Of a stretch of DNA of 64,000 bases, positions 33,816 to 44,787 are shown piece by piece. The notes under the pieces were generated by a model. It ran no database searches and was not told where the DNA came from. It saw nothing but the letters and a program-made list of their open reading frames with translations. The position numbers were made by a program, and so were the translations under genes. The stretch comes from Gymnopus androsaceus JB14 (Eukaryota; Basidiomycota; Agaricomycetes; Agaricales; Omphalotaceae). Each line of letters begins with the position of its first letter. The stretch's first letter is position 1. The stretch spans positions 1-64,000 of the forward strand of contig ML769481.1 of assembly GCA_009733575.1 (NCBI GenBank), in the 5' to 3' direction.

Positions 33816-34721
33816 ATGCAGCCCCAGACATTCCTCATCGTCGGTGCTACTGGAACCCAAGGAAGCTCAGTTATCTCTGCTCTTCTTGCAACCGTCCCAT
33901 CGTCCCAAAATATACAAATCCTCGCCTTGACCCGAAATACTTCATCTTCTAAAGCGAAAGCTCTCGAAGCATCCGATTCTCGCGTAAAGCTCCTCCGGGG
34001 GGACCCTACCTCCCCCGAAGCAATATTCAAAGCCGCTGGGACCTCCATCGACGGAGTATTCTGCGTCACAGTTCATGGACCCACTGGGGCCGAAGAGTCC
34101 CAAGCCCGAGGGCTTATCGACTCTAGTCTAGCACACGGAGTGAAACACTTTGTGTTCACCTCTGCAGACCGGGGTGGCGCAGTCTTATCCGACACGAATC
34201 CAACACCAGTACCCCATATTGCTTCAAAGTACAATATCGAAGTGTATTTGAAAGCAAAGACGGCAAACACTGCGATGGCATGGACGATACTGCGCCCAGT
34301 AACGTTCATGGACAACCTCACGCCTGATTTCGCAGGCAAGGGGTTTGCAGCAATGTGGAACCAGGTGGGGAAGAAACCGGTACAGCTGGTTGCAGCGAGC
34401 GATATAGGGATGTTTGCTGCCAAATCATTGCTGAACCCTGAAAAGTATTCCGGGAAAGCGATAGGGATTGCTGGAGATGCGCTTAATTTTGAGCAGGCTT
34501 GTACCGTGTTCAAGGAGGTTATGGGGGTGGAGATGCCTACGACGTTTTGTGCTGTAGGATCAGTGCTGAAAGTTGCAATGAAGGATATTGGGTCAATGTT
34601 CAAGTGGTTCGAGAAGGACGGGTATAATGTCGATATTGCGGCGGCGAGAGAAGAATATCCGGAATTGCAGGATTTTGCAACTTGGTTGAAGAAGAGTAGT
34701 GCATTCAAGAGCAAAAATTAA
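33816..34721 (+). CDS. NmrA-like NAD(P)-binding protein
   Basis: A single-exon gene for 301 residues. The protein starts with a Rossmann nucleotide-binding motif (FLIVGATGTQGSSV, residues 6-19) and continues as an atypical short-chain dehydrogenase fold of the NmrA/HSCARG family. These proteins bind NAD(P) and act as redox sensors or transcription-factor regulators; some are reductases. The segment KHFVFTSADRGG (about residues 110-121) occupies the place of the active-site region in extended dehydrogenases. There is no clear catalytic Tyr-X3-Lys in its usual form; an SKYNIEVYLK segment follows instead. No signal peptide or membrane segment, so it is probably cytosolic. Start chosen as the first ATG, only a few residues before the fold. 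Length is normal for the family. Confidence 0.9.
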   Translation: MQPQTFLIVGATGTQGSSVISALLATVPSSQNIQILALTRNTSSSKAKALEASDSRVKLLRGDPTSPEAIFKAAGTSIDGVFCVTVHGPTGAEESQARGLIDSSLAHGVKHFVFTSADRGGAVLSDTNPTPVPHIASKYNIEVYLKAKTANTAMAWTILRPVTFMDNLTPDFAGKGFAAMWNQVGKKPVQLVAASDIGMFAAKSLLNPEKYSGKAIGIAGDALNFEQACTVFKEVMGVEMPTTFCAVGSVLKVAMKDIGSMFKWFEKDGYNVDIAAAREEYPELQDFATWLKKSSAFKSKN

Positions 34722-35092
34722 TATGTAGTTATTCAAATCGTTTGGCACTTATATAAGTAGACGCCTCACTTCTTCTGAAATTGTGACCATGTCCACCATT
34801 GCCCGATCGGCCAGCTATGGGGACACCCTTGAAAGTCAAACCCATAAGTGTTCACGAAACTCATGCACACTTCGGGTATCGATCCTTCCATGAAGACGTC
34901 TAATCTTTAGATGATCCTGATCTCTTAGTATCGCTGCTTCCTCCCCCTGTACTAGGCCTAGTCAGGTACTTGAAGGGGGAAAAGACTAGGGGATTGTCGA
35001 GACAGGGAGAATATTGACCAAAACAATGAGAGAGAAAATGTGATACATGTACATTAAAGATCAACAGCATATTCGGAAGTCAAATACCTCAC
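34722..35092. other. Intergenic, convergent 3' ends
   Basis: The NmrA-like gene and the RGG-box protein gene end toward each other here. No open frame of interest. It must hold both polyadenylation regions, but no single signal stands out. Confidence 0.5.
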
Positions 35093-37439
35093 CTAGTTGG
35101 CAGCGTAATAGCTTGGAACAGCGACCTTCATATCGGCCATATACCAAAACACATCCTTGTTCCCATCCGCTTTAGGTTCGACAGTATCCCCGCAGCTAAC
35201 AGAACCAGACGCACGAGCCATCTCCACCCAGATTGCACCCAGCCCCATTCCAACACGCAACGCAGAGCTACAATCCGGCTCAAGAAGGACTGTAATTGAA
35301 CCTTGGAGAGGGTCGTGCTTGAGTCCGGGCTCCTCCTTCTTCTTGGCATGGTCCGAAGTCCCATCAGTAGTTCCAGTGGCACCGCGGCGCAGGATTCTTG
35401 GTTCAAACAAGTCTGGCTCAGCCTCCTTGGTCTCCCATCCGACCCATGGATCGAGGATGACCTTGACAAGTCTGGTGGAAAGCACATCTTCGATAGAGTC
35501 GGCATCGAGCTCGGATTCGATTGCAACGATAGAGTTGAAATCGTACCCATTCGTGGCAGGATACACAATTTCCCTGATCCTACGCAGGCTAAGCTCAGCT
35601 ACACCTGCTTCATGAGTGCGAGGAATGCTAGCAAGCACCTCTGAGCCCGATGGTCCGAGTAAGGAATGGATAGCTTCGGCTTTAGTGGAGATATCACCGT
35701 CACTCCAGGCATCTGCGTTGAGGACAGTTTCGAACATATTAGGGACTGTTATATCGGTGAGGGAGGAAAAGGTAGAGGCAAGATTAGCAATATCGTCGGT
35801 GCTATCAATTGACTTTATCGAATTAGCGTCGTCGTCAGAGGCGGACTCGACAGTTTGCTTGGGCTTTAGAGAAGGGTTGGGGGATGGCATGGCGGGTTCT
35901 AGTTGTGGCATTCCAACGCTTTGCTCCTGCTTATCCGTCGAGCCCTGATCAACAACTACAGGAGAGTGACCATAGTTCAACGCGAACATGTCCACACCGA
36001 AAAGGTTCCCACAGATAGCAGCGAACGTTCCAAACGTCAAGGCCTTTGTTGCCTTTGAGATGAGCGGGAGCTCCTCGATCGCGGCTAGGGTGATTTGGAG
36101 AGCAAGTTGGAGGTTGGAAATCACATCCATTCCGCTGGAATCAAAGTTGAGATACAAGGCAGACTTGAAATCAGGAATCGTCGCGGTTGTGTCCGTTTCA
36201 CGCTCGCCACTGAACACATCGTGCTTGAGAAGAAATTTGACGAAGAATTTGAGAAGGAGGGGTGCTGTGTGTACATTTTTTTCGGTCCTGTATCAAAGAA
36301 TTGGACTAAACCTACGCAGCCGATTAAAAAATCCCTTACAAATTAATGCACTCTCTCCTCATCCAACTCCCCAGATACATCCTCACTCTTCCCGCCGGAT
36401 CATTCATAAACTCGATCAATCGGTCTTCTTGCTCGTCTTTCGCCTGCTTGAAAAGTGCCTGGATCTCTTCCACAGAATCGACGACGGGAGGAGAAAGAAC
36501 ACCCCAAGCGTGGTAAGGAGGACGGGTCTTGAGCTGCTTCTTGCCTGTTATTCCGCCTCCACGACTACCTCCGTGACCGCGGCCGTTTCCTCGGCCACGA
36601 ACCTGTCCACGGCCTCGTCCTCGAACGAGAGCGCGGTGAGCACTATTGTCGAAGCTCCCGCTTGGATTCGGGTTTTGGAAACATCTTCGACCGGTATTAA
36701 CTTTAAGACCAGAGGAGGTATCGGTGCCTTCGAGATGGACAGTTTTAATCTCGCCGTCATCTAACTCTGCAGACTTGCACTTGCCAACATCATCGGTGGC
36801 GTCAGGTTCCGCATCAGAGTCGGCATCGTCAAGTCCATTGGTAGCAGCAGAAGATTTAGGGAAATTTTCTCCGAAATCCGACTCATCTGAAGAATCTAAC
36901 GCGTCTTGAGCAGCCTCGGCAGCGAGTGAAGCCTCATATTGTGCGCGGGTGTGCCAAACGGGCATGATGAGCTGGAGACCGAGGAATATCTGTATCTTTT
37001 AGATGGATCAGTAAGGTACGGCGCAAAGACAAATCAAAGATGAGCTCGATATAGGGTTTCGAAGAATACAAGCACGGAGACCTACCTGTTCCCATTGCTC
37101 CCAGAGCGCCGTGTCTTTGAAAGGCCAATACCTTCTATTGAACGCCTTTAACGCAGATTTGACGCGAATAGAACGGTTGACGCTCCTGAGGCGCGCTCAG
37201 TAAGATAGAGAAGAAAACATATATACTTACGGATTAAACCTCATAACAGGACTCCTGTTATCCTCGTATTCCCATCGCTCATACCAAGGTCTATGATTTT
37301 TGTATGATTCTGGAGACCTGATTTTCGTTGGTGCACGAAAAGTAAAGGCCGATTGCTCTTGCGAGTGTTGTTCAGTCGCAGGCTGTGGCAACGTCTCTAC
37401 CTGCTGGTCCAACTCTTGCTGGGACACTTCTTCGAGCAT
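35093..37439 (-). CDS. Uncharacterised RGG-box protein, 717 residues
   Basis: I do not recognise the family. Four exons can be joined in frame on the minus strand: 37439-37231, 37185-37086, 36989-36340 and 36287-35093, with introns of 45, 96 and 52 nt and GT...AG borders. The N-terminal region has a basic/aromatic block (NRSIRVKSALKAFNRRYWPF). An acidic Ser/Asp stretch follows, then an RGG box with repeated R-G-R-G near 36530-36610, then RLIEFMNDPAGRVRMYLGSW. The C-terminal half has a hydrophobic segment (LLLKFFVKFLL) and ends in a conserved-looking domain with GMGLGAIWVEMARA. RGG boxes often bind RNA, so an RNA role is possible but unproven. A further upstream exon cannot be excluded; several acceptor-like sites lie at 37450-37660. 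Confidence 0.7.
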
Positions 37440-38090
37440 TTTGCGTTGCCAAATAATTTCACTGCAAAGGCGTTGCCATATGTTAGTATGGCCTGGGAAG
37501 AGGAAGAGAAAAATATACATGCGTCTCTTGCAAAGTCGATGTTCGTTGCTCAACGAAAAAGGAAAGAATGGTGTAAAAAAAATCCCACTTCTTATGAATA
37601 CCATTTTTTTGAGGCGAGTCAGAAAAAGAAGCGTGTAAATTACCATCTGCAGGCTGGCTCCGCACAAGGTCCCGAAGAAGCCAAAAGAAGTTGGCGACTG
37701 CTTTGAAAGACGTCTAATTTACATAGTCAATCACCTTTCATGCTGAGAATCGATGAACTTTAATCGATAAAGCTAGTCGTATGCGAACGATCCTACGCGT
37801 GTCGCAGGAGGGACTTCAAAGCTTCAAGATCGAAGCGAAGATGATGGACATATAGGAAACTGGCTTACGACATTCATCTTACTTCATCTGGTGACATCTA
37901 CTATACTACAGGTTGTAGTAGGACAGTCATTCCTTCCTGCCTAGTCTCCCTCCAGAGTACTCGTAGGTCTCAATCCACTGGTTTTCCCATGGATTATACC
38001 TGAACTCGGAATACAAAATCGGAAGGAAGAGAGGTATGACATTTTCGCTAGCTATGATCCCGACACCCATGTTGTTCATAGTAGTTCACA
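37440..38090. other. Divergent promoter region
   Basis: Lies between the minus-strand RGG-box gene and the plus-strand F-box gene. Part of 37440-37700 may be an upstream exon or intron of the RGG-box gene. No independent gene is recognised. Confidence 0.45.
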
Positions 38091-39713
38091 ATGGAGGCCA
38101 TAGATTTGCAAATCGAGAATGTACGACTGGAAATGCAAAAACTTGCTCAGACGCATATACAACTATTGATCGCTCGAAATCAGCTCGTACCGCTGCACAG
38201 ACTTCCGACAGAAATTCTCTCCGAAATCTTCCTATTCTATTGCTGCTATGAAGACAAAGTAGAGAACAGTTTACCCCCACAGCACATAGTCTGCCAGATC
38301 TGTTCGCGCTGGAGGCAATTAGCCCACAGTCTTCCTCGCCTGTGGACTAAAATGGCTATCACAATGGTCCACGGGCAGTTTCCGCATCACGCATTAATGG
38401 CGAAGGAATGGCTGGGTAGAAGCGGCTCCGATCTTCCAGTCGGAATCTCCTTTGACGTTCAAGATGACGATAGCACAAACGACACTGGTAGTAGGACAGC
38501 TGCACATCTGCCTGTACCACGGGGGATTATCCAACTCTGCGTTCTTCCATTTATTCATCGCTGCCTCTATCTTGTTCTCCGTCTACGAGTCGATGATCTC
38601 ATTGATTTTTTCAACCTTCCTACGATACATGCTCCTCATCTGAAGACATTGAGCCTTCAGCTGGCCGATCCGTCAGACTCTCCTGCATTCAGTCACCGCG
38701 TCGAAATTCATAGCGGAGACATTATAACATTTAATGATTGTCCCAACTTGATTAATCTCTACCTTGGTACCGACTATCATGTCGTCCCAGTCCTCGAGAG
38801 CATGTCCACAATGAAGGTACCAGCACTGGAAGAATTGACTATGGAGGCGGACCTTGCTCTTAATGCATACGGGTATCGAAATATGCTCGTTACATGCAAT
38901 CCCAAGGAATGCACCATGTCAATGTCAGGGGGTGATGTTTATGATCTATTACCAGGTGGCAACTTCTCTGGGTCCATTATCACTCTGACTCGATTGAGCT
39001 TGCTTAAAGTCGAGCTCATCAATATGTCTGGATTTCCTACCCTGGTTGAGGGGTTGAGCCTTCCGTCGCTCAAGGTTATTAGCATTGAATATCCAGTATC
39101 ACCCCCATTGACATGGGAGCAGGATCACATTTTTCGACGCATGAGAGACTTGCAGATGCGATCCTCCTCTTCATTGTCTAGCTTCACATTATGCAATTCA
39201 CTCCCCCAATCGGCAGATGAACTTTTACAGTTCTTGCGTCTCGTTCCTTCGCTTGAAGCTCTATGCCTTACAAAATGCAACATTCATATTCTTCAGCTGG
39301 CAAATGCTCTTGTGTATCGGAACAGTTCTAGAGATGATCCCCATCCGAGTCCTGCACTACTCCCCAATCTGAGTTCATTCCAGTTTGAAGACCACCATGA
39401 TTTCTTCCCAGATGAAGAAGACGACGGGTTTATTGCAAATATGGTAATGTCTCGGTGGTGGAAGGAAACGAGTTCTCGAAGAGCTGATGTTTGTCGTTTG
39501 AACAATGTCCATATTCGTATCCATGGGGGAGAATTTGATGAAAATGCGTTGGAACCAATGAGGATATGTAGGAAGTATGGTATGCAAATCGTTTTGGAGA
39601 GTGAAATAGGCGATAAAGTGATTAGATATCTGGAAGACGTGAATTCGTGTAACTGTTGTTATTGCGTTCTTATGCTTACTATTTTGTACTCATTATTTCG
39701 GCTTAACGAATGA
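38091..39713 (+). CDS. F-box-like protein
   Basis: A single-exon gene for 540 residues. A short N-terminal helix (residues 1-30, coiled-coil-like) precedes an F-box-like motif at about residues 33-80: PLHRLPTEILSEIFLFYC, later CSRWRQLAHSLPRLW. The F-box binds Skp1 and makes the protein a substrate receptor of SCF ubiquitin ligases. The rest contains irregular leucine-rich segments and matches the layout of the very large F-box families of agaricomycetes, whose substrates are mostly unknown. The end includes a Cys pair run (CNCCYC). A related but decayed gene is 1.4 kb downstream. Cytosol or nucleus inferred. Confidence 0.85.
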   Translation: MEAIDLQIENVRLEMQKLAQTHIQLLIARNQLVPLHRLPTEILSEIFLFYCCYEDKVENSLPPQHIVCQICSRWRQLAHSLPRLWTKMAITMVHGQFPHHALMAKEWLGRSGSDLPVGISFDVQDDDSTNDTGSRTAAHLPVPRGIIQLCVLPFIHRCLYLVLRLRVDDLIDFFNLPTIHAPHLKTLSLQLADPSDSPAFSHRVEIHSGDIITFNDCPNLINLYLGTDYHVVPVLESMSTMKVPALEELTMEADLALNAYGYRNMLVTCNPKECTMSMSGGDVYDLLPGGNFSGSIITLTRLSLLKVELINMSGFPTLVEGLSLPSLKVISIEYPVSPPLTWEQDHIFRRMRDLQMRSSSSLSSFTLCNSLPQSADELLQFLRLVPSLEALCLTKCNIHILQLANALVYRNSSRDDPHPSPALLPNLSSFQFEDHHDFFPDEEDDGFIANMVMSRWWKETSSRRADVCRLNNVHIRIHGGEFDENALEPMRICRKYGMQIVLESEIGDKVIRYLEDVNSCNCCYCVLMLTILYSLFRLNE

Positions 39714-40139
39714 CCGAGCTCTATGATGAGAGTGGCTTCAAACCCACGATCTTTTGGACCAGATTCGAACGCGTGGCTACCCCTAGTCTGGCACTTTAGG
39801 CCGGTCGTTCATCTCGGACCGTAGGAATCGGAGCAGAAAATGAGATGATAAATTCAAAGAGAGAACTGAAAAGAGAAGAGGTACGTCGGATGGAGAGGTG
39901 TTTTTGTAAGGAGCTGGAAATTATAGGCCCGAAAATGTCGGGGGTTTCGTCGATGCGGAAAGTGTTTTTAGGTCTCGATTCTCTGTGAATATACTCAGCC
40001 TGAATCAACTCTACAGTATTATTGATTTGAAATTTCGTTGTAAAAATTATTGGGCGCTTATTTACCGCTTGCTATGGTTCACTGTTTCTTCGACGTTTGC
40101 ATCAGTTCTTCCAAGGATCACTCTTTCTACACTAAACAA
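39714..40139. other. Intergenic
   Basis: No gene. An antisense open frame (39796-40008) shows no motif. A stretch at 39735-39785 looks vaguely tRNA-like (gattcgaac) but does not fold into a cloverleaf by eye. Confidence 0.4.
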
Positions 40140-40929
40140 AAAGCTGGCTACGAAACTGACAGCCTCCATTCTTTCGCAAAATGCAGTCAACTATGGCCTT
40201 CCCGGAAAGCCTGAAGAGTTGAACGCTGAGCAGCGTGAAATTCTTCAACGACTCGGAGCCTCTTCTTCCAAGGGCAATTGGCTCTCATCTGCCTTTTCGA
40301 GTATCAAGAAAGGAAAGGGTAATAATCTTGTCTTTCGAGGCACCACAAGCCCCAATCGTTGGCCGGCTGGTGTTTTCTTTGTATGACGAGGCGGATCTAA
40401 AAGAACTTCGAGACAATTTCGTGAAATTGTGCACTGGTGAATTAGGAATGTGCAAGAGTGCGTAAGGCTAAGCTGTGGTACCAAGGCATTAAAATGCATA
40501 GAATTGTAAAGGACTACATTGCTCAGGGAGGGGACATAACCAGAGGAGATGGTTTAGGCGGCGAAGTTTGTGTCCTTTTTCTCCAGTTCTCTTGCGATTC
40601 TTTTTTCACTGAATGGTTCCTCCTAGTCCATATACGGCGGAAAATTCCCTTCTTCTCCAACTGCCCTTTCCGTTAATCCAAAGTTTGGTTCTCTTGCCAT
40701 GGCTAACGCTGGTCCCAACACTGGGAATACTTCTCAATACTTTGTGGTACTCAGCAGTGCGGAAAGTCAGCTCGCTAGGATCCGTGGAAAGTATGATGTA
40801 TTTGGAGAAGTTGTCGATGGCTGGCAGGTTTTAGAACGGCTGAACCAGGTCGGAACAGCCGATGGAGACGTCTTGTGCGATGTATGGGTCGAAGACTTGT
40901 GGAGTGTACTGAAGAGTGATTCAGGGTGA
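40140..40929 (+). pseudogene. Cyclophilin-type peptidyl-prolyl isomerase, frameshifted
   Basis: A cyclophilin whose pieces lie in three frames. The core starts near 40325 (EAPQAPIVGRLVFSLYD), continues with NFVKLCTGELGMC, then KMHRIVKDYIAQGGDITRG carrying the active-site His-Arg and Gln, then SLAMANAGPNTGNTSQYFV and KYDVFGEVVDGW. One intron with donor GTTTGT fits at 40566-40626. Two single-base frame changes remain, near 40327 and 40455, and no intron explains them. About 60 unfamiliar residues precede the core in another frame, without an ATG. Cyclophilins catalyse proline isomerisation and assist folding. Either this copy is decaying or the sequence has indel errors. Confidence 0.75.
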
Positions 40930-41117
40930 GCATACGAATAAAAGCCTCCCTACCATATCATTAACATTCTATCCAGAGTTGTGTGTTTTACAAGTAAATG
41001 CGAAAGGTCGTGTGCGTGTAGTTTGATGCTACTGAATATTACGATACATCATGCATATCCAATCAAGATTGTTGGCTAGACAGAAGCTTCTTCCTGGCCA
41101 TCTGCTACTGCTTCCAA

Positions 41118-42196
41118 ATGAGCGATGATACTCCTCGTATGCCTTCCCAGTGGAATCTAGTCTGTTCTCATTTTGCCTCCATCCTTGAAACGAATCACAT
41201 TCCCTCGACAAATGAACTAACCGAAATGAAAGCATCCCTCGTTGAACCGGCGCACAACGAACTTTCTCGACGGAACTGGGAAATCGCACGGGTCCAAGGA
41301 ATACTGGAAACTCTCTCATCCGAACGAGACCAAATCCAGTAGTACATCGATGCCCACCAAGCCTTGATATCGCCAATTCGCCAATTACCTTCAGCAACAC
41401 TTTCGTCCGGTGTTTACCTGAAAACACCTATGCAGTTCGAAGCTTAGAGAAAGCTTCACTGATTTGACATGAGATGTCGAGAATGAGATTGGAGACGCAT
41501 TGCCATCGAGACACCTAATGTTGTAGACATCACTGCATATCTACTATCCCTCGAAGATCAGTTCCGAGTGCTTTTTTCGACGAACCAAAGGGATCAAGTT
41601 GTGGTTTGCGCGCTCTGCATCACTTCCAATCTCCATATCCTTCCATGCGAGACCATGGCATCGGTTTGATTCTGAGCTCTAATCCACGGACCAGAACATA
41701 GAATCGTTGATTCGTTTACTCATGGGCTTCAGCGACAAGTTCCGGCATCTATCGTTACAATTTACACTTTTCATTTTCGACAAGTTTTCTCCTCCCCATC
41801 TACCCATTCATTGGATATTCAAGATGTGAATTCCGAGAGATGGTGGTATGGTGGCGTCTCAATGGATCCCCCAATATACCGCTCCAAAATATACAGACAT
41901 TGATACTGTGAATGCCAATGACATCGACGACATTAATTGGATATCTTGCTCTTCTTCCAAACCTAGTGTATCTACGATTCCATGACCTGATCCAGGCAAC
42001 TGATGCTGAGAGTTATGAAACGGGGCCAACTAATGCATGTACTAGGAAAGATACTGTCTTGGTGGCTCTTACTCCATCTCCGACCAATAACACCCAAATT
42101 CCGTCTACACTAAGGTATTCCGTGGCCAGGGTCGGAAAGCGCCACCTCAAATTCTGCATTCTTTTATATTTATCACATCCAGAGCAAATACGCTGA
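41118..42196 (+). pseudogene. F-box protein pseudogene
   Basis: Begins like many agaricomycete F-box proteins: a helical N-terminus with IARVQGILETLSSERDQIQ, an in-frame TAG at 41340, then YIDAHQALISPIRQLPSATL, the usual entry to the F-box with a damaged motif. Downstream 41450-42190 holds broken fragments in several frames, for example LLPNLVYLRFHDLIQ near 41945, that look like leucine-rich F-box protein tails. Multiple stops and frameshifts make it a clear pseudogene. It is a diverged relative, not a recent copy, of the F-box gene at 38091. Confidence 0.75.
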
Positions 42197-42450
42197 AATT
42201 GAGAAGTATTTTTTCAAACACAACAAACTTTCACTGATGTAAAGAAGCTACTAGTGTGTGCATCGAGCAATGGCAGATATTGGTGTGATACTGATACGGA
42301 TATGGTTCCAAAGAGAACTCTAGTGTGAGTGAGATAAATCAACTAACAAGTGAAGTTTCATACAAGATTTTATCATCAGAGCATGATATCTACTATACTT
42401 TAGCTCAGCACGCGAAAGTTGATGGATGAAACCATACACTAGCTATCATT

Positions 42451-43594
42451 TTACGAATTATACCTCGGAGGGGGTCCTTCGTCGTGTCCGGATGCTTCCA
42501 ACCTCCTAAGCCGGTCAGCTATCTCAGTCAATGTATGTTGTAAGAGCTGAGGGTTCATGTTGGAATTTATCGCACTAATACTGTGCTGAGCTGGGTACCC
42601 ATTCGAAGGACTGGATTCCGCATTATGATGCTTTGGGGGATCCAAAGAAGCTGATTCGAGTGTAGGTGCTGTGGCGAAAGATAATGATCCGGTTTGTCCA
42701 GCCATGGAATTAGAGATGGTAACACTGTCATTGTTCGGTCTGAAGGCATATGTGTGTGGTAGGAGGTCGTTTCGGATCTCTCGGGACCGATGCTGTCGCC
42801 GCCGCCAGATTATGAGCAAAGCAAAGCTGATCGCAACGAAAGCACACCCTCCTAACGTACCGCCAACAATTGCAGTCGCCATCGTATGTTTCCCGGTAGA
42901 AAGGGATTGGGTATTACTGGAAGTGGATACGGAAGCTGTCGTACTAGTAGCTGTACAAATTCAAGTTTGAACCTGACACGTAGTCTGACATTTGAATAAT
43001 TCACTCACTCGATGGTATTGAAGTGGTCTGAGAACCAAAGGTAGTAACAGGAGAAGCTGTAGAGGTCGCCAAAGCGACTGCGAGTACTTCTGTTATTGGT
43101 ACACCGCTGTTAGCGAGCGTAGTACCAATGAAACACTCCCCAAATCCAGAGTCGACAAGACTACATGCCATGTTGTTGGATTGTTCGATCCATCCTGATG
43201 CGGAAGCAACGATTGTCCGTGGAGCTGTTGCAATGATTCAGTGGTCAGTAAAGTATCGACATGACTGGTGACTTACTGGGAGAGAGGCCAGTCTGAGTAG
43301 TCGTAAGACCAGCATCATTGGTTGTAGTTATCGTGGCCGAATTGAGAGCTTGATAAAGATACGTTGTCGCTAACCCATTGCCGGAAGTGCCAAGAGGCTC
43401 CAGTGGGAGAGTGACTGCTGCACTCAATAAACGACCTTGTCCAAACTGCCACAGTGTAACACGTTGGGCCAGCCCATCCACTTCAAATATGTATGAGCAA
43501 AGGACTCCGAAGTCGAAGAAAGAGACCGACCAAAAAAGAAGGAAAGGAACAAGAACACTACTCGTAAATTTCCAAATTTTGCGGGGCTCATCAT
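42451..43594 (-). CDS. Single-pass membrane protein, mucin-like
   Basis: Four exons join in frame: 43594-43531, 43480-43277, 43224-43009 and 42950-42451, giving 327 residues, with introns of 50, 52 and 58 nt. The N-terminus is a signal peptide (VVFLFLSFF after a short basic start). An extracellular part has four spaced Cys and a Ser/Thr-rich stalk. One transmembrane helix follows (IVGGTLGGCAFVAISFALLI) with a stop-transfer WRRRQHR, and then a cytosolic tail ending in PPPRY. This layout is common among agaricomycete surface proteins of unknown function. Single-pass sensor or adhesion roles are possible but not shown. The first donor is GTCGGT, so the first splice is slightly less certain. Confidence 0.82.
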
Positions 43595-44402
43595 GATCTA
43601 TCACCAAATGGAAGTGAGCAAAAGATCGAATAATGATCCTTCACTTCGAAAGCTTACTAGCTGACCAGAGCAGATGCTTGAGGAGATTTGATGGGTTATG
43701 ATACAGCGAAGGCAGACTTTATATGGCCCATCACTGGTAGCTTCTGTCCATCAGATGAAGGAGACAGGTCTTACGGAGGCTGTGGCCATAGCTCGCGCTC
43801 GAGTATTGGCTACAGTAGGGGAGACAAAGAAGACAGATGCCAGGTGTGATAGTTTCGCGAAACGAGAAAAGCTGGGCAAGTAACAATGGAAGAGTTGGTT
43901 AGATGGGAGGCCTGAGGATGTTCTAGTGGGTAATGATTCAGATGAAGAGGAGCAGGAATAAGTAAAGTTATGAATAGTACTCATATAACATTACTATTAT
44001 TCTCCTGCGATACCCTAACCTGCGGTCTACCTTCCTCTTTGCAGGTTGAGGTCGCCGCAGAGTGGTCGTGTGGGGCCGGCTGTTCCGTCGGAGCCGAGTA
44101 TCTATGTATCTATTTGCGACATCTATCTCGATGTCGGTGCTCGTCATCATGGTAGCTTGGGGAAAGGCTTCTTGGTTCCCAGGATACCCAATAAATTTAT
44201 TATAAGATAATGCCATTAATTATTACCGAAGAGTCGGGGCCATCTTGTCGCATGAAGATTTGTCACTAGAATAATCCGCATAATACATTGAGAGCTCTTA
44301 CGACCGAGTCCAAAAAAACTGTACGTATAGTAGAGAGTGTGTGTCACCAAGCAAATAATCATAATCATCGTAATCATCGTCTGAGTCCAAGAAATCGCAT
44401 AT
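43595..44402. other. Intergenic, no firm gene
   Basis: A plus-strand run (43738-43960) reads protein-like with an acidic end but is broken by a TAA. A minus-strand frame at 43968-44216 has no motif. Neither is supported as a gene. Confidence 0.4.
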
Positions 44403-44507
44403 GGTGAGATGGCCGAGCGGTCTAAGGCGCCAGACTAAGGAGACCAACGCATTTGATGCGCATTTATCTGGTCCGAAAGGGCGTGGGTTCGAATCCCACT
44501 CTCATCA
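44403..44507 (+). tRNA. tRNA-Leu(AAG) with intron
   Basis: A class II tRNA. The acceptor strand ggtgaga pairs with tctcatc. The D arm is tggccgagcggtctaa, the anticodon stem ccaga/tctgg, the anticodon AAG at 44437-44439, and the T arm gtgggttcgaatcccac. A 25-nt intron (44441-44465) follows the base 3' of the anticodon, the canonical place. The long variable arm fits leucine. Discriminator base A at 44507; a T run follows after 44511 as the polymerase III stop. Confidence 0.95.
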
Positions 44508-44510
44508 CTG

Positions 44511-44518
44511 CTTTTTTA
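44511..44518 (+). terminator. Polymerase III T-run terminator
   Basis: A run of T bases (ctttttt) directly after the tRNA-Leu 3' end, the usual polymerase III stop. Confidence 0.7.
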
Positions 44519-44579
44519 AATTACCGAAAGAACGAATGACCAAATCTTCAAAGCGATAACTCACGAGAGAGCGATCATA

Positions 44580-44785
44580 TTGCCTGTTGCATTAGGTTCT
44601 ACAGGTCAACAATTTTGTGAACGTGTTTGTTTGGGCCGCGAAATGAATGGAAAACTATGGAAACGAAAGGCCCAGGCCGAGCCCACGCTGAAATGAATGC
44701 AATGTGCATAGCCCTCCATTCATTTCGGGCCCAAATAAACAAGTTCAAAAGTCTTCGGACCTATAGAACCTAATGCAACAGGCAA
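44580..44785. mobile_element. 206-bp MITE next to tRNA-Leu
   Basis: Inverted ends TTGCCTGTTGCATTAGGTTC and GAACCTAATGCAACAGGCAA are perfect over 20 bases and continue imperfectly. TA flanks both sides (44578-44579 and 44786-44787). A second inner pair surrounds ttcatttc and gaaatgaa. Non-autonomous Tc1/mariner-like MITE, inserted 72 bp after the tRNA. Confidence 0.85.
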
Positions 44786-44787
44786 TA

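Noticed and set aside
34073..34714. 213-codon minus-strand frame.
   Set aside because: Antisense shadow of the NmrA-like gene.
36548..36909. Alternative frames over the RGG-box gene.
   Set aside because: Shadows of the third exon, which joins in frame on both sides.
39735..39790. Possible tRNA-like sequence with gattcgaac.
   Set aside because: No acceptor stem or anticodon arm could be paired by eye.
43698..43965. Plus-strand protein-like stretch with an acidic end.
   Set aside because: Interrupted by a TAA, no domain recognised and no clear start; at most a gene relic.
43968..44216. Minus-strand frame of 82 codons between the membrane protein gene and the tRNA.
   Set aside because: No motif and no supporting splice structure.
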